Positions 7,862 to 17,940 of a stretch of 64,000 bases of DNA are shown here, piece by piece. The notes beneath the pieces are model-generated. The model searched no databases. It worked only from the letters and a program-made list of their open reading frames with translations, and was not told the origin of the DNA. The stretch is taken from contig JAQBXN010000004.1 in NCBI GenBank assembly GCA_027625095.1, positions 86,785 to 150,784 on the forward strand. Reading direction: 5' to 3'. The stretch comes from Planctomycetota bacterium. Its GTDB lineage: Bacteria > Planctomycetota > PUPC01 > JACPCR01. Made by a program: the position numbers and the translations under genes. Numbering within the stretch: position 1 is the stretch's first letter; the number at the start of each line of letters is the position of its first letter.

Positions 7862-10800
7862 GTGGAAGAGTTTCCACAAACGCTGGACTGCCACCCGCTT
7901 CGAAAAATTTCTAATCGGATCGGTTATCGCCCACCTCATTGTAGGCATTCTCGTCGGCGTACCTGCCTACATTCGCCACCAGGAAATTCAGGTACAGAAA
8001 GCGGAACTCGATCGAAAAATAGTCGAGAAGGAAAAGGCCAAGGAAGAGGCGGTCAAGGAAGGCGAGGAGGCGGTCAAGGATATGTTAAAGGAGGAACTCG
8101 CCAACGATCAGCTCAAGGATTTTTACAAAGAGCTCGTTTCTGATTTCATGTCTCAAGAGCTCATGGATTTTTATTGGGAGGAGCTTCTCTCGGACCTCGA
8201 CCTTGAGCTCGATGAGTTTGCGGAGCTCTTTGAAAATATGGAAGAATTCGAGGTGGCACTGGCCGAGCAGAAACTGCAGGAGCTTAAAGAGTCCCTGCTA
8301 GGCAAATTGACCGAGATGCTTCAACGCGATCATCAGAAGACACTGATGGAAGAACTCCTCGCTCAGGCCAGACAAATCGCCCAGGAGATTGCGGCCAACT
8401 ATCAAAAGGAACTCGGCAACCGCATCGGCCATCCAGTTGGTGACCACCTCAAGAGTACAGTTGAGAAGGAAGAGGCGAGCGCTCTGGGCAGGCTGCGTCA
8501 GGCTGAGAAGGAACTGGAATCGGCATCCAGCGACCTTAATACCGCTACGGCCAGATTGAAGAAGGCAAAAGAGGATCTCGGGGAAGATGCGGCAGCACTG
8601 AAGGAAGCTCAGGCAAAAGAAGATCAGAAGGGAGAAGCGGCACATAAAGCCGCGGTAAGACAGAAGCGCAGTGAACTTCAAACCGCTGCAGCCCTCACAA
8701 ACAAGGCGGCAGAGCGAATAAAGAGCGCTGCCGCTCAACTCGAATTTCACATGCCCGCGGCCAGCGAGTTTCTGAAAAAACTCGAATCCAGTACCGTGGC
8801 CCAGAGTGCTGAGCACTCGAAGATCTCGGCCGACCATGCAAACAACGGCGAGCCAGAGAAGGCCCGGAAGGAGGCCCAATCCGGCCAGCACGAAGCCGAC
8901 AGAGCCCTGGCCGGTTTACGCCGGGGTCAGGCAGCAGTGCAGCTTCGCATCGCTGCCGAACTGACCAACAAACTGGCAAGAGAAACCGCGCATCAGGCAG
9001 ACCAGGTAGCAAAGCTCGATACCGATCTGAAAGCCGCGAATGAAAGTGGCGATTTTAAAGAATCGGCGCGTGTAACCCGTGAACTGGCCAACTCAGGCAG
9101 TCATGCGGAGAAGGCCGCATCTGAAGTTCCAGAATTGGAGAAAAGCCTGGAAACGGCCGGGGAGACATTGAAGCAAGCGTTGGAGGTGGAGGGGAAGAGG
9201 AGTGAGGAACTGGGAAATCAGAGTGAGAAGGAAGCTGCGGTACATGTCGGCAAGGAGGAGACTGAATCATCGCAGCAAGGCGGCACTGAGGAAAAGTCAC
9301 CTCAGGGCGTAAATCCGAAACATCCAGTTGCACTCCCCAAGAAGGGCGAAAAGTCTGAGGGAAAAGCAGGCAATTCCGGCGATCTGTCCGATGAACGAAA
9401 ATCTGCGGTGGCCGGAGCCGGGGAAGTTCCAGCCGAGAAGGAAGCTACAGGCTCGTTCAACGCTGAGCGGGCCGTAACAGACGACGGGGAGAAGAAAAGG
9501 ATTGAGGCCACTGATTCAGAGCCGGGCACAAAAGACCTGAATACGGCAGAAGAAGAATCCGAACTTTCAGCGAACAAAATTGCTGAAGCTTCAGAGAGGA
9601 TTGAAAAGAGCAATTACAAACCTTCGCTTGATGGTGCAAAGGAAGACCTGAATGATGCGAAGCGATCTTTGCAGACTCAAAACCCGGGCCATGCGTCCGG
9701 GAAGCTCGACTCCGCTGCGGACAAACTTGCCGAGTTGCAGGAGACCATTACCAACGCACAGAAGGCGATCGGTTTCGGCAGCGAAAAGAGCGTCGGTAAG
9801 GAGCTTCTGGAAGAGATCGATGAACTCCGGCAGGGCAATTTGTCCGAGCATGTTCGAAAGCAGTTCGACAGCATGTATACCGAGCGCGCTTTGCCGATGA
9901 TCATGCAGAAGGTGGGCGAGTCCGTGGACAAGCGACTCAAGGCCGAACTCGTGTTCAGCGAGGCGTTCAAGGTTGAACTGAAAAACGAGCTTGAAAAGAT
10001 CTTTGGGGAAGGTGTCACCGACAAAGTTGAAGCTGACGTTGCTTTTGCTCAGAAGGCTGGAGAAAAGCTGCCGCATATTGAAAAGGAGGGAGCAGATGCA
10101 GACGAGCAAGGCGAGCATGAAAAAGCAGAGGGGGAGCACGCAGAAGGCGAACACGGCCCCCACGGCAAGGGAAAGGGCTCGAAACATGTAAAAGGCGTTG
10201 CTGCCGGAGCGGCGAAAGCCGGAGAGGCATCGGCCGATCAGCAGATGCCCGCCGTGGTTAAATCCGGCCTGTATCCAGCACAGGCCAAACTTGCATCACT
10301 CGGCGACAGCAGCGAAGAGGGACGTGAGAAAGCCTCCGCGCTCGAACGTATGGGAAATCTCAAGAACCAGCTCCACTCGGGCCGAGATGGTTTCCTCGGC
10401 CAGCCGGGAAAGGCCGGCCTTGCCGCGGCCCGGCAACGCCATCAAAGCCGGAAGCAATCTCTGGCGCGATTTCGGGGCATCGGAGATGTTGATGCCGAGG
10501 CATACAAAAAGATCGTCGAGACCATCAAGGAACGCGGGCACATCACTGGCAACGCTTTTGACCTCAAAGGGGCTGAAGGCACGATTGCGGAAGTCCAAGA
10601 CGAGAAGACTCTCCAACCGGCCATGGTATATGTGCCTGAATCCGGATCCGCTGAATTGGCTGAATCAACGCCAGACCAGGCTCGGAAGGTCAAAGACCCG
10701 GAATTCAAAACGAATCGATTCGGTGGTATTCCGTTCTTGCATGAAGGTACGATCAAGGTCGATGGCGATCTGTCCGATTGGGAAGGCCTGCCATCCCTTG

Positions 10801-11783
10801 AGCTCCTTCCCGTGGCCAAAGGTGGCAACCGAGGCAAGATAACTCCGAAATCCATGAAGGCATGGGTAGCGTACGGCTCCGCCGGTATGTGGTTCGCCGT
10901 CGATGCTGTCGATACTTCCGGAAAGCTTGAAAACCACGTTCAGATACCGGCATTCTGGTTAAACGATTGCGTCGAGATTTTCCTCGACACTTTGAACACC
11001 AAGTTCAACAAACGCGGCGAGGCCAACACGCACCAGTTCTTCGCATTCCCGTTCGGCCACAAGGACGACCTGCTGGCCAGCGTGTGGGAGGCCTACATCG
11101 AGAAGAGCGAAGAATTCGAGGGCGCACGCCGCATTCCTTACACGCAAGACACCGCACCACGCGTCTCGCAAAAGACTGAAAAGGGCTGGACCTTCGAGAT
11201 GATGATCCCGAAGAAACTGCTGCGTAAGGGCGAAATCAGGCCGGGCCGCATTATCGGCTTCAACTTCCAACTCGATACCGGCACGGACGTCTATTACTAC
11301 TGGTCAGCCAACATAAGGATCATCTCCAGTTTGCACCCCGACACCTGGGGTGACATCCAGTTCCTCGGCTCGGACGCCAAGGTTGCAGTCCTTTCAAAAG
11401 ACGACGAGGAACAGCAGTCAATTATTCCAGGCAGCCCGCTTCGCATTCAAATCACTGACCCGGATATGAATCTCGCGGATCTCGTCAAGGACAAAGTCAG
11501 CGCAACACTTCGCACCGAAGGCGGCGACATGGAAACACTCATCCTCGAAGAAACCGGATTCAAAACTGGTGTGTTTGAGGGAACAATAGCCACGCGCCTC
11601 AACATCGGCGGTTCCAGGCAGGGACTTCTCGAAATCTTCGAAGGTGAGCAGGTCGGAATCGAATACATCGACCAGGCCCAGTCATATGGCGAACGCAATG
11701 TCCCCGTGAAAACAGAGGTCCGGGTGGGTTCAATTGGATTGAGGTTGGGCGAGGGCCGCACACTTCATCGGGTAGAACATTGA
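7839..11783 (+). CDS. Giant membrane-anchored coiled-coil protein with C-terminal CBM9-like domain
   Basis: This is a 1314-residue protein encoded directly after an ExbB/ExbD pair, overlapping the ExbD gene by 23 bp. One membrane segment at about residues 24-46 gives a cytoplasmic N-terminus. Residues about 50-800 are Lys/Glu/Ala-rich and should form long coiled coils, with a His/Gly/Glu-rich patch near 757-787. Residues about 965-1170 resemble a CBM9/DOMON-type carbohydrate-binding domain (IKVDGDLSDWEGL, then a paired-strand core). The last part, about 1178-1310, has the ITDPDMNL...ETGFKTGVFEGTI pattern seen in extracellular beta-sandwich repeats. No Pro-rich region or TonB C-terminal fold is visible. 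By position it replaces TonB/TolA. The precise function is unknown; proton-driven work on a glycan or wall structure is an inference. Confidence 0.85.
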   Translation: MKTRTNREWKSFHKRWTATRFEKFLIGSVIAHLIVGILVGVPAYIRHQEIQVQKAELDRKIVEKEKAKEEAVKEGEEAVKDMLKEELANDQLKDFYKELVSDFMSQELMDFYWEELLSDLDLELDEFAELFENMEEFEVALAEQKLQELKESLLGKLTEMLQRDHQKTLMEELLAQARQIAQEIAANYQKELGNRIGHPVGDHLKSTVEKEEASALGRLRQAEKELESASSDLNTATARLKKAKEDLGEDAAALKEAQAKEDQKGEAAHKAAVRQKRSELQTAAALTNKAAERIKSAAAQLEFHMPAASEFLKKLESSTVAQSAEHSKISADHANNGEPEKARKEAQSGQHEADRALAGLRRGQAAVQLRIAAELTNKLARETAHQADQVAKLDTDLKAANESGDFKESARVTRELANSGSHAEKAASEVPELEKSLETAGETLKQALEVEGKRSEELGNQSEKEAAVHVGKEETESSQQGGTEEKSPQGVNPKHPVALPKKGEKSEGKAGNSGDLSDERKSAVAGAGEVPAEKEATGSFNAERAVTDDGEKKRIEATDSEPGTKDLNTAEEESELSANKIAEASERIEKSNYKPSLDGAKEDLNDAKRSLQTQNPGHASGKLDSAADKLAELQETITNAQKAIGFGSEKSVGKELLEEIDELRQGNLSEHVRKQFDSMYTERALPMIMQKVGESVDKRLKAELVFSEAFKVELKNELEKIFGEGVTDKVEADVAFAQKAGEKLPHIEKEGADADEQGEHEKAEGEHAEGEHGPHGKGKGSKHVKGVAAGAAKAGEASADQQMPAVVKSGLYPAQAKLASLGDSSEEGREKASALERMGNLKNQLHSGRDGFLGQPGKAGLAAARQRHQSRKQSLARFRGIGDVDAEAYKKIVETIKERGHITGNAFDLKGAEGTIAEVQDEKTLQPAMVYVPESGSAELAESTPDQARKVKDPEFKTNRFGGIPFLHEGTIKVDGDLSDWEGLPSLELLPVAKGGNRGKITPKSMKAWVAYGSAGMWFAVDAVDTSGKLENHVQIPAFWLNDCVEIFLDTLNTKFNKRGEANTHQFFAFPFGHKDDLLASVWEAYIEKSEEFEGARRIPYTQDTAPRVSQKTEKGWTFEMMIPKKLLRKGEIRPGRIIGFNFQLDTGTDVYYYWSANIRIISSLHPDTWGDIQFLGSDAKVAVLSKDDEEQQSIIPGSPLRIQITDPDMNLADLVKDKVSATLRTEGGDMETLILEETGFKTGVFEGTIATRLNIGGSRQGLLEIFEGEQVGIEYIDQAQSYGERNVPVKTEVRVGSIGLRLGEGRTLHRVEH

Positions 11784-11823
11784 CCGCGCGGCATCTGGAT
11801 CAGGAATCAATCAGGGAATAGAA

Positions 11824-12621
11824 ATGGAAATCAGATTTAAAGATCAAACGATCCTTATTACCGGCTCTGCTTCGGGCATCGGCAAGGGAATTGCCACGGA
11901 GTTCGCTGCATCCGGGGGCAATGTCGTTATCGCCGATTTGAATGAAGCAGGCGCTCAAACTACGGCCGATGAACTAGCCAGAGAACACGGGGTACAGACC
12001 ATGGCCGTCCGTGTAGATGTCACAAGCAAAGCGGAATGCCAGGCAATGGCCGGAAAGGTAATGGGGCGATTCGGACGTATCGACTGCCTGGTCAACAATG
12101 CTGGCGTCACGCTTTCCTATCCGATTGAAGATTTTCCTGAAGACAAGTGGGATCTCACGATGGCGATTAACCTCAAAGGATACTTTCTTATCACACAGGC
12201 TGTTGTGCCCAGGATGAAAGCCGGTGGCCGGGGTGGATCCATTGTGAACATTGCATCCAAGACCGGCTTGCGCGGTTCGGCCGCTAATTCCGCCTACAGC
12301 GCCTCAAAAGGTGGTGTCGTCATCATGACTCAGGGCTGGGCAAGGGAATTCGCACCGGAAGGTATTCGCGTGAATTCTGTCTGCCCGGGTAACGTACTGC
12401 ATGGCAGCGGAAATTGGAGTGACGAGTTGAAGCGGTCTTATGCGGTCAAGCTTGGAATCACTGTTGGGGAAGTTGAGCAGCATTACATCAATCAGGTGCC
12501 CTTGAAACGACCCTGTACCGTGGAAGATGTGGCCAATCTCGTCGTTTTCCTTTCGAGTGACAAGGCTTCCTACATCACTGGTTGCTGGCATCTCGTGGAC
12601 GGCGGGCAGGAGATGCGGTAG
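11824..12621 (+). CDS. SDR family oxidoreductase, sorbitol-6-phosphate dehydrogenase-like
   Basis: This is a classical short-chain dehydrogenase of 265 residues that oxidises or reduces an alcohol/ketone with NAD(P). The cofactor motif is T13-G-SASG-I-G20, the NNAG motif is at 91-94, and the catalytic set is Ser145, Tyr158 and Lys162 (YSASK). The C-terminal segment QVPLKRPCTVEDVANLVVFL resembles SrlD-type sorbitol-6-phosphate 2-dehydrogenases, so a sugar alcohol or sugar phosphate is the most likely substrate. The gene is downstream of the giant protein in the same direction, and AGGGAA precedes the start. Family certain, substrate tentative. Confidence 0.93.
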   Translation: MEIRFKDQTILITGSASGIGKGIATEFAASGGNVVIADLNEAGAQTTADELAREHGVQTMAVRVDVTSKAECQAMAGKVMGRFGRIDCLVNNAGVTLSYPIEDFPEDKWDLTMAINLKGYFLITQAVVPRMKAGGRGGSIVNIASKTGLRGSAANSAYSASKGGVVIMTQGWAREFAPEGIRVNSVCPGNVLHGSGNWSDELKRSYAVKLGITVGEVEQHYINQVPLKRPCTVEDVANLVVFLSSDKASYITGCWHLVDGGQEMR

Positions 12622-12704
12622 CCCGGGGCAAGTTCACTGAGTTACGGGAAGACCTTTCATCCGGGATTACAATCCAGTTCCGATCCCCCGCCTGGTAGCT
12701 GTCC

Positions 12705-14078
12705 ATGGACGCCCTTTCCATCATCGAGAAAAAACGAGACGGCGAGATTCTCACTCAGGATGAGATCGAGTTTTTTTTCTGGGAATACACCGCTGAGCGA
12801 ATCCCCGAATATCAGGCCGCAGCCCTGTGCATGGCGATCTACTTTCAGGGCATGAATGTCGAAGAAACTCGCAGCCTTACCCTCGCCATGGCGGCCAGTG
12901 GCGACCAAATGGATCTCCACAACTGTGTGCCGCCAGGAACGGTCATTGTCGATAAACACAGCAGCGGTGGCGTCGGCGATAAGACAACTCTGGTGGCTGG
13001 CCCAATCGCCGCGGCACTCGGCCTGCCGGTGGCCAAGATGACCGGACGCGGGCTCAGCTATTCCGGGGGCACCATCGACAAGATGGAGAGTATTACAGGT
13101 TGGAGTTCTGAGCTCAGCGAAATTCAATTCCAAAAGCAGCTGCGGAAAATCGGAATTGTCCTTGCAGGCCAGACTCGCACCCTTGCTCCCGCGGATGGCA
13201 AGCTCTATGCATTAAGGGATGTCATTGGTGCCGTGCCAAGCTTGCCGCTCATCGCCGCGAGTATCATGAGCAAGAAGATCGCTGCAGGTGCGGATGCAAT
13301 AGTCCTGGATGTCAAAGCCGGCAGCGGCACATTTATGAATGAGGTCGGTGAAGCCAAGGTCCTTGCCAACCTGATGGTTGATATCGGCAAGCGTGTTGGG
13401 CGCGGGATGTCCGCATTGATCTCCAACATGGAACAGCCACTGGGCCGAGCCATTGGCAATGCACTTGAGATCAAGGAAGCGGTCGAGTCGCTGCGTGGCA
13501 ACGGGTCTCCGGACTTGATGGAACTGGTCTACGCGGTAGTGGCTGAAATGTTCTGGCAGAGCGAGCAGGGCAAACCGACGATTTCTCACGAGAGCTTTCT
13601 GGCAGAGATTGATCTTCAAGAGGGTTTCGAACCGCCCACTCCTGAAGTCAGGGCGTGTATCGATGAAGCAATCTCATCAGGTATGGCTCTGGAAAAATTC
13701 AAGCAGCTCGTTGAGGCTCAGGGCGGAAATGTTAAAGAAATAGACCGCCTGGAACGATTGCCACTTGCGCCGGTCATTCAGCCCTTTGCAGCAAATTCCG
13801 CTGGCTGGGTTGCAGCAATCAACGCAAGAGAATTCGGGATGACCTGCGTGGAGCTGGGCGGAGGAAGGAAGGCAAAGAACGACAAAATCGACCACCGGGT
13901 CGGCATCCTTCTCAAGGTAAAAGTCGGCGATAAAGTGGAGACAGGCCAGCCTCTGCTCGAACTACACGCTTCTGACAGCCAAAGCGCAGTGCAGGCACTG
14001 GTTCGCTTATCGAAGGCAATCATAATCTCGGGGTCGGCAGTAGAGCCTCTGCCTGTCATTCACGGGCGCTATCGATAG
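12705..14078 (+). CDS. pdp: Pyrimidine-nucleoside phosphorylase / thymidine phosphorylase
   Basis: This phosphorolyses uridine, thymidine or deoxyuridine to the base and (deoxy)ribose-1-phosphate, in nucleoside salvage. It is 457 residues, slightly longer than usual. The phosphate/pyrimidine loop KHSSGGVGDKTTLV, the segment MTGRGLSYSGGTIDKMESI and MSKKIAAGADAIVLDVKAGSG are all present. It matches the broad-specificity Pdp type better than DeoA. The C-terminal barrel-sandwich hybrid segment, with GILLKVKVGDKVETGQPLL, is intact. It is co-directional with the SDR gene, with 83 bp between. Confidence 0.95.
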   Translation: MDALSIIEKKRDGEILTQDEIEFFFWEYTAERIPEYQAAALCMAIYFQGMNVEETRSLTLAMAASGDQMDLHNCVPPGTVIVDKHSSGGVGDKTTLVAGPIAAALGLPVAKMTGRGLSYSGGTIDKMESITGWSSELSEIQFQKQLRKIGIVLAGQTRTLAPADGKLYALRDVIGAVPSLPLIAASIMSKKIAAGADAIVLDVKAGSGTFMNEVGEAKVLANLMVDIGKRVGRGMSALISNMEQPLGRAIGNALEIKEAVESLRGNGSPDLMELVYAVVAEMFWQSEQGKPTISHESFLAEIDLQEGFEPPTPEVRACIDEAISSGMALEKFKQLVEAQGGNVKEIDRLERLPLAPVIQPFAANSAGWVAAINAREFGMTCVELGGGRKAKNDKIDHRVGILLKVKVGDKVETGQPLLELHASDSQSAVQALVRLSKAIIISGSAVEPLPVIHGRYR

Positions 14079-14147
14079 GGGCTGCCATTTTTCTGCCGAT
14101 TAAGGTAAATAGTCCTAAACTCCAACTTACCCAGTTCAAGGAACGCA

Positions 14148-17100
14148 ATGAGCACAAACCTCACTCAGCGACTTTTTGTCTTTCCGCTCTTCCTCTCTTC
14201 TGTCACTTACGCGGCCGATCCTGATGCCCATCGCCTCCTCCTTGAGGCTGAAGATTTCGGCAACATGATCTGTTATCCGGACGACCGGCCCGAGCTGAAG
14301 AAGTGGTATGCTCGAGAGGCCACTTGCCGCCATTACGGAGCACCGGGAAGAGGCACCATTGCGGCGATACATGACAGGGCCAATACCTCCGATCGGACAA
14401 CAACGCTGGATCTCACCAAGAGTCCCATTCCGGCTGGCAGTTACAAAGTTTTCGCCCGCGTTGCCGGCAATATCTTTCAGGACGATGACAACATTCTGCG
14501 GCTGAATTTAGGGGAGAGTCACGCCGATTTTCATTGGCAGCATAAGGGCCATCCCACTTGGCTGGAGGGCATCGACATAGTACTTAAATCACCGGTTGAG
14601 AAGGTCCAGATGACCGCGGTGCAATTTGGAGGGATCGGTTTACGCATCCTTTACGAATGCCAGGCGAGGTCGATTTGGGCGGACTCTTTCTACATTACGA
14701 GTGACCTGACCGAAGGGCCGCCGACCTGGGCTGTGGAACAGAGCCTTCGAACCGGGCTGAAGCCGATAGCTGAAATGTTCGATCAGAAATTCAAACTTGA
14801 GACACCGGCTATCGAGCAGCACAATACCCCCAGGGTTGCCGACGAGCCGGTAGCTTCGGTCATCAAGCTTGAATCATTCGACAGCAGAAACAATGTCTGG
14901 CCAAACGCCAGCTTTGAGCTCGGTCTCAATGACGGCTGGGCTGCGATCAACAACTCTTATACCTACGCCTACATCTTCTCCGAACGAGATCACGCGAAAG
15001 ATGCCGCGCATGGGGATTACAGCCTTCGCATCCCGGCCAGGGCGGATCCCTTCTCCCGAATCTATCTTTTGGCCAAAGTTGGCAGGCACACCCTCTCTGC
15101 ATTCTTGAAATCAGAGCAACCGACAGACATAACACTTTCACTTCTATCAATGGAAGGCAAGAGCGGAAAGGATCGCGGCAAGCCCATCCTCTCAGCAGAG
15201 TGCAAAGTAACGAACAAGTGGCAGCGATTTCATGTCAGTGGCGATGTGCAGTCGGGTTACGTGTGCATGCAAATCAAGAATTCGTCCGAAATCTGGCTGG
15301 ACGGCATTCAGCTCGAATCGGGTGAGCTCTCGGAATTTCAACCACGCGCAGCAGTTGAGGGAGCTGTGACTTCGGACAAACTCGGAAACATCCTGCATGA
15401 CGACAAGGATAAATCATTGTCACTCTGGCTGAGTAACAGTTCGGACAAGCCAGTCGATGCTGTCATCGCTTATCGAATAGTGGATGTCCAGGAAAGTGTC
15501 ATCGAAGAAGGCAAAACGAAAGCAGTCCGGGTCGAAGCAAATTCAACGGTTCGAACGGAGATTGCCCGGCCGGATCGCAAAGGGCTTTTCAGCGTACTCT
15601 ACAGTTTGGATGGACGAAGACTGCCCGAAGGCGAACTTGTCTATGCAGTCATCCCGACACCTTCGACAAAAAAGACGCGGCATGAACTCGCGTCCAATAT
15701 GGATTGTCTCCCCGCTGCTTATGAGCTCATGCAGCGCATGGGCTTCAAGTGGCAGTTCTATTGCAAAATCGTAACGACCGCAGCAATCGCCATGCAGCCT
15801 GAGCCTGGTGAATTTAAGTGGGATGATGTTCAACTCGGTCTGGGCAAGGAATACGGCATGCAGACTCTTCCCTGCCTATGGCCGACGCGTTTACCGGAGT
15901 GGATGATTGACAGGAATCGGATGAGCCCCGAGCGGCGTGACATCGTTCGCATGACCAGAAATGACAAGCCGCCGCCCTATCCAAAGCTCGATGCCTGGCG
16001 TGAGTACTCTCGCAAATTGGCCGATCACTACAAGACCGTAGTCGACACCTGGACGATCGAAGATGAAACCGAGATGTATTACAGCGCCCGTGATTTCGCT
16101 CCAATTGTCCGCGCCACCGCGCTGGGAATGAAAGAGGCAGATCCGTCTATCAAGATCGGCTTGAGCTGCATGCCTGACTACACCGAAGAACTGCTCACCA
16201 TGGTTGAACCGAAATTCATCGGAGCCATTGGCGCTTCGAGCTACGGCTTTCTGGGCCACTGGCCGGGACGCAAAATTCGGCATCTGCAAAACCGGCTCAG
16301 TGTGCCCTGGCATTGCATCGGTGTCGGCAACAACGACAGCCACGTTCAAATGTTTCATACGATGTACGGTTACCAACCCATTTACTGGGCGGCGGCCCGT
16401 ACCGCTCGGGAACTCGTCGATCTCTGCCTCAACCAGGACGCCAAGGTCATTGGCCATTACACCGGCCGGCTCTGGAATCGAAACGGCCACTACAACACCG
16501 ATTTTCCGTTGATGGATTACGACGGCACGCCGTTGCCACACGGCTTTGCTTACGCCTGTGTCGGATTGTTGCTGGCGGATGCCGTGCCTCTCGGCGACAT
16601 CAAAATCGAAAGCACCGGAACTCTTGCTTACCTGTTTGAACTCAATGGCCGGATGGGGGCCGCTACCTGGGCGACACTCGTTCCTTACTACGATCTTCAT
16701 TGGAAGCCGGCGGATCGGAATTTCAAAAATTTCACCCTCGCTGCCTCACCAGACCAAGTAGAACTTCTGGACATGTTCGGCAATCAGATGAAAGGTAATC
16801 AGAGTGACCCGAATCTTCTCAGTCTTGACTTGGGCGAAGCCCCTGTTTTTTTCATGGATAAAGGGCTCGGGAAAGATCGATTCATAGAATCGATCCAAAA
16901 GGCCACTGTGGATGCTCCGTCCGTGAAGAGCAGGCTCAGGTTTGTATCGAACGGCACGGGCGGAATTGACCTTGCAATCACCGCGACGAACACGGGCAAC
17001 GCGGATGTCAAGGATCTGAAACTCGACGCACGTGTCCCGCTAAACAAGATGCTCTCCAAGACTGAATGGATGCTGCCGCTTGATGCCCGCGCAGATTTTG

Positions 17101-17888
17101 GCGAATTGAAAAGGGGCGAAACTCGAACCGGCCGCCTGGTCACAAGCATCACAGGGAAAGCACCCGTCGAAAACGCGACTTTTCAGGTCAGCCTGACCGA
17201 CGGCAATAATTCCTTTCCTGTTTACGACACGCTTTGGCTGCTGAATGCGCCCAGACGCGCGGAAGATATTTCGCCAACTCCAAAGATAACCTTCCCGCCG
17301 GAGTACCCATGGACGCCTGGCTGGATTTACTACACTTACTCATGGGGCAGGTTTGGACGTGACTTCCCACAGATCCATGAGAATGGCGAGCACTTCAACT
17401 ACTCCACAATGCTCGATCTCAAGTCGACCATTCTTGCAGCATGGGATGATAAAAACTTGAAGCTTAAGATTGTGATAGAGGACGATCAGCTTGTGATCGG
17501 CAATCCTGCTGAACAGCGCGACTCTCTCGAGATACGCATTGACGTGAATGATGACGGTTTCGTTTTTCCCAAGGAGGAATTCAAGGGGGACGATAGAGTG
17601 CTCGTCCTGCAGGATGAAGGAAAGAATCACAGTGTGAACTCAGCAGGATTCGTCGGAAAACAGGTTCAAGAGCTTTCCTTCAGCAAGTTGGCGGATGGCC
17701 AGAACCAGCATTGGTCAATCACCATCCCCTGGCAGGCGCTTGGAATCATGAAACCGGAACCGGGCAAGATCATCGGTTTTGATGTTGTGATTACTGACGT
17801 TGATATGGAAGACGGCAAACGCACCGAAAGCAAGATGCGTTGGGCGGGAAATTCAAAGGGATTGGGGCAGTTGCTGCTAACCGAATAG
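14148..17888 (+). CDS. Giant secreted glycosidase-like protein with CBM9-like C-terminus
   Basis: This is a 1246-residue exported protein. A signal peptide at residues 1-23 ends near TYAADPD. Residues about 30-500 look like beta-sandwich modules (possible CBMs, including an ASFELGLNDGW segment). Residues about 515-800 look like a clan GH-A (beta/alpha)8 barrel. A strand with WTIEDETEMY at 635-644 matches the position of the acid/base Glu in GH39/GH42-like enzymes; the nucleophile was not located. Residues about 1040-1246 resemble a CBM9-like domain with ILAAWDDKNLKLKIVIEDD. It probably cuts or binds a polysaccharide outside the cytoplasm. The glycoside hydrolase family cannot be fixed by eye. 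Confidence 0.8.
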   Translation: MSTNLTQRLFVFPLFLSSVTYAADPDAHRLLLEAEDFGNMICYPDDRPELKKWYAREATCRHYGAPGRGTIAAIHDRANTSDRTTTLDLTKSPIPAGSYKVFARVAGNIFQDDDNILRLNLGESHADFHWQHKGHPTWLEGIDIVLKSPVEKVQMTAVQFGGIGLRILYECQARSIWADSFYITSDLTEGPPTWAVEQSLRTGLKPIAEMFDQKFKLETPAIEQHNTPRVADEPVASVIKLESFDSRNNVWPNASFELGLNDGWAAINNSYTYAYIFSERDHAKDAAHGDYSLRIPARADPFSRIYLLAKVGRHTLSAFLKSEQPTDITLSLLSMEGKSGKDRGKPILSAECKVTNKWQRFHVSGDVQSGYVCMQIKNSSEIWLDGIQLESGELSEFQPRAAVEGAVTSDKLGNILHDDKDKSLSLWLSNSSDKPVDAVIAYRIVDVQESVIEEGKTKAVRVEANSTVRTEIARPDRKGLFSVLYSLDGRRLPEGELVYAVIPTPSTKKTRHELASNMDCLPAAYELMQRMGFKWQFYCKIVTTAAIAMQPEPGEFKWDDVQLGLGKEYGMQTLPCLWPTRLPEWMIDRNRMSPERRDIVRMTRNDKPPPYPKLDAWREYSRKLADHYKTVVDTWTIEDETEMYYSARDFAPIVRATALGMKEADPSIKIGLSCMPDYTEELLTMVEPKFIGAIGASSYGFLGHWPGRKIRHLQNRLSVPWHCIGVGNNDSHVQMFHTMYGYQPIYWAAARTARELVDLCLNQDAKVIGHYTGRLWNRNGHYNTDFPLMDYDGTPLPHGFAYACVGLLLADAVPLGDIKIESTGTLAYLFELNGRMGAATWATLVPYYDLHWKPADRNFKNFTLAASPDQVELLDMFGNQMKGNQSDPNLLSLDLGEAPVFFMDKGLGKDRFIESIQKATVDAPSVKSRLRFVSNGTGGIDLAITATNTGNADVKDLKLDARVPLNKMLSKTEWMLPLDARADFGELKRGETRTGRLVTSITGKAPVENATFQVSLTDGNNSFPVYDTLWLLNAPRRAEDISPTPKITFPPEYPWTPGWIYYTYSWGRFGRDFPQIHENGEHFNYSTMLDLKSTILAAWDDKNLKLKIVIEDDQLVIGNPAEQRDSLEIRIDVNDDGFVFPKEEFKGDDRVLVLQDEGKNHSVNSAGFVGKQVQELSFSKLADGQNQHWSITIPWQALGIMKPEPGKIIGFDVVITDVDMEDGKRTESKMRWAGNSKGLGQLLLTE

Positions 17889-17940
17889 CAACCAGGCCTG
17901 CATGACCAGTACACATCAACAAAGGGGCCGCCAAGCCGGG

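Noticed and set aside
8298..10187. Several long antisense frames across the giant coiled-coil gene
   Set aside because: They result from the biased Lys/Glu/Ala codon content of the sense gene and show no recognisable protein.
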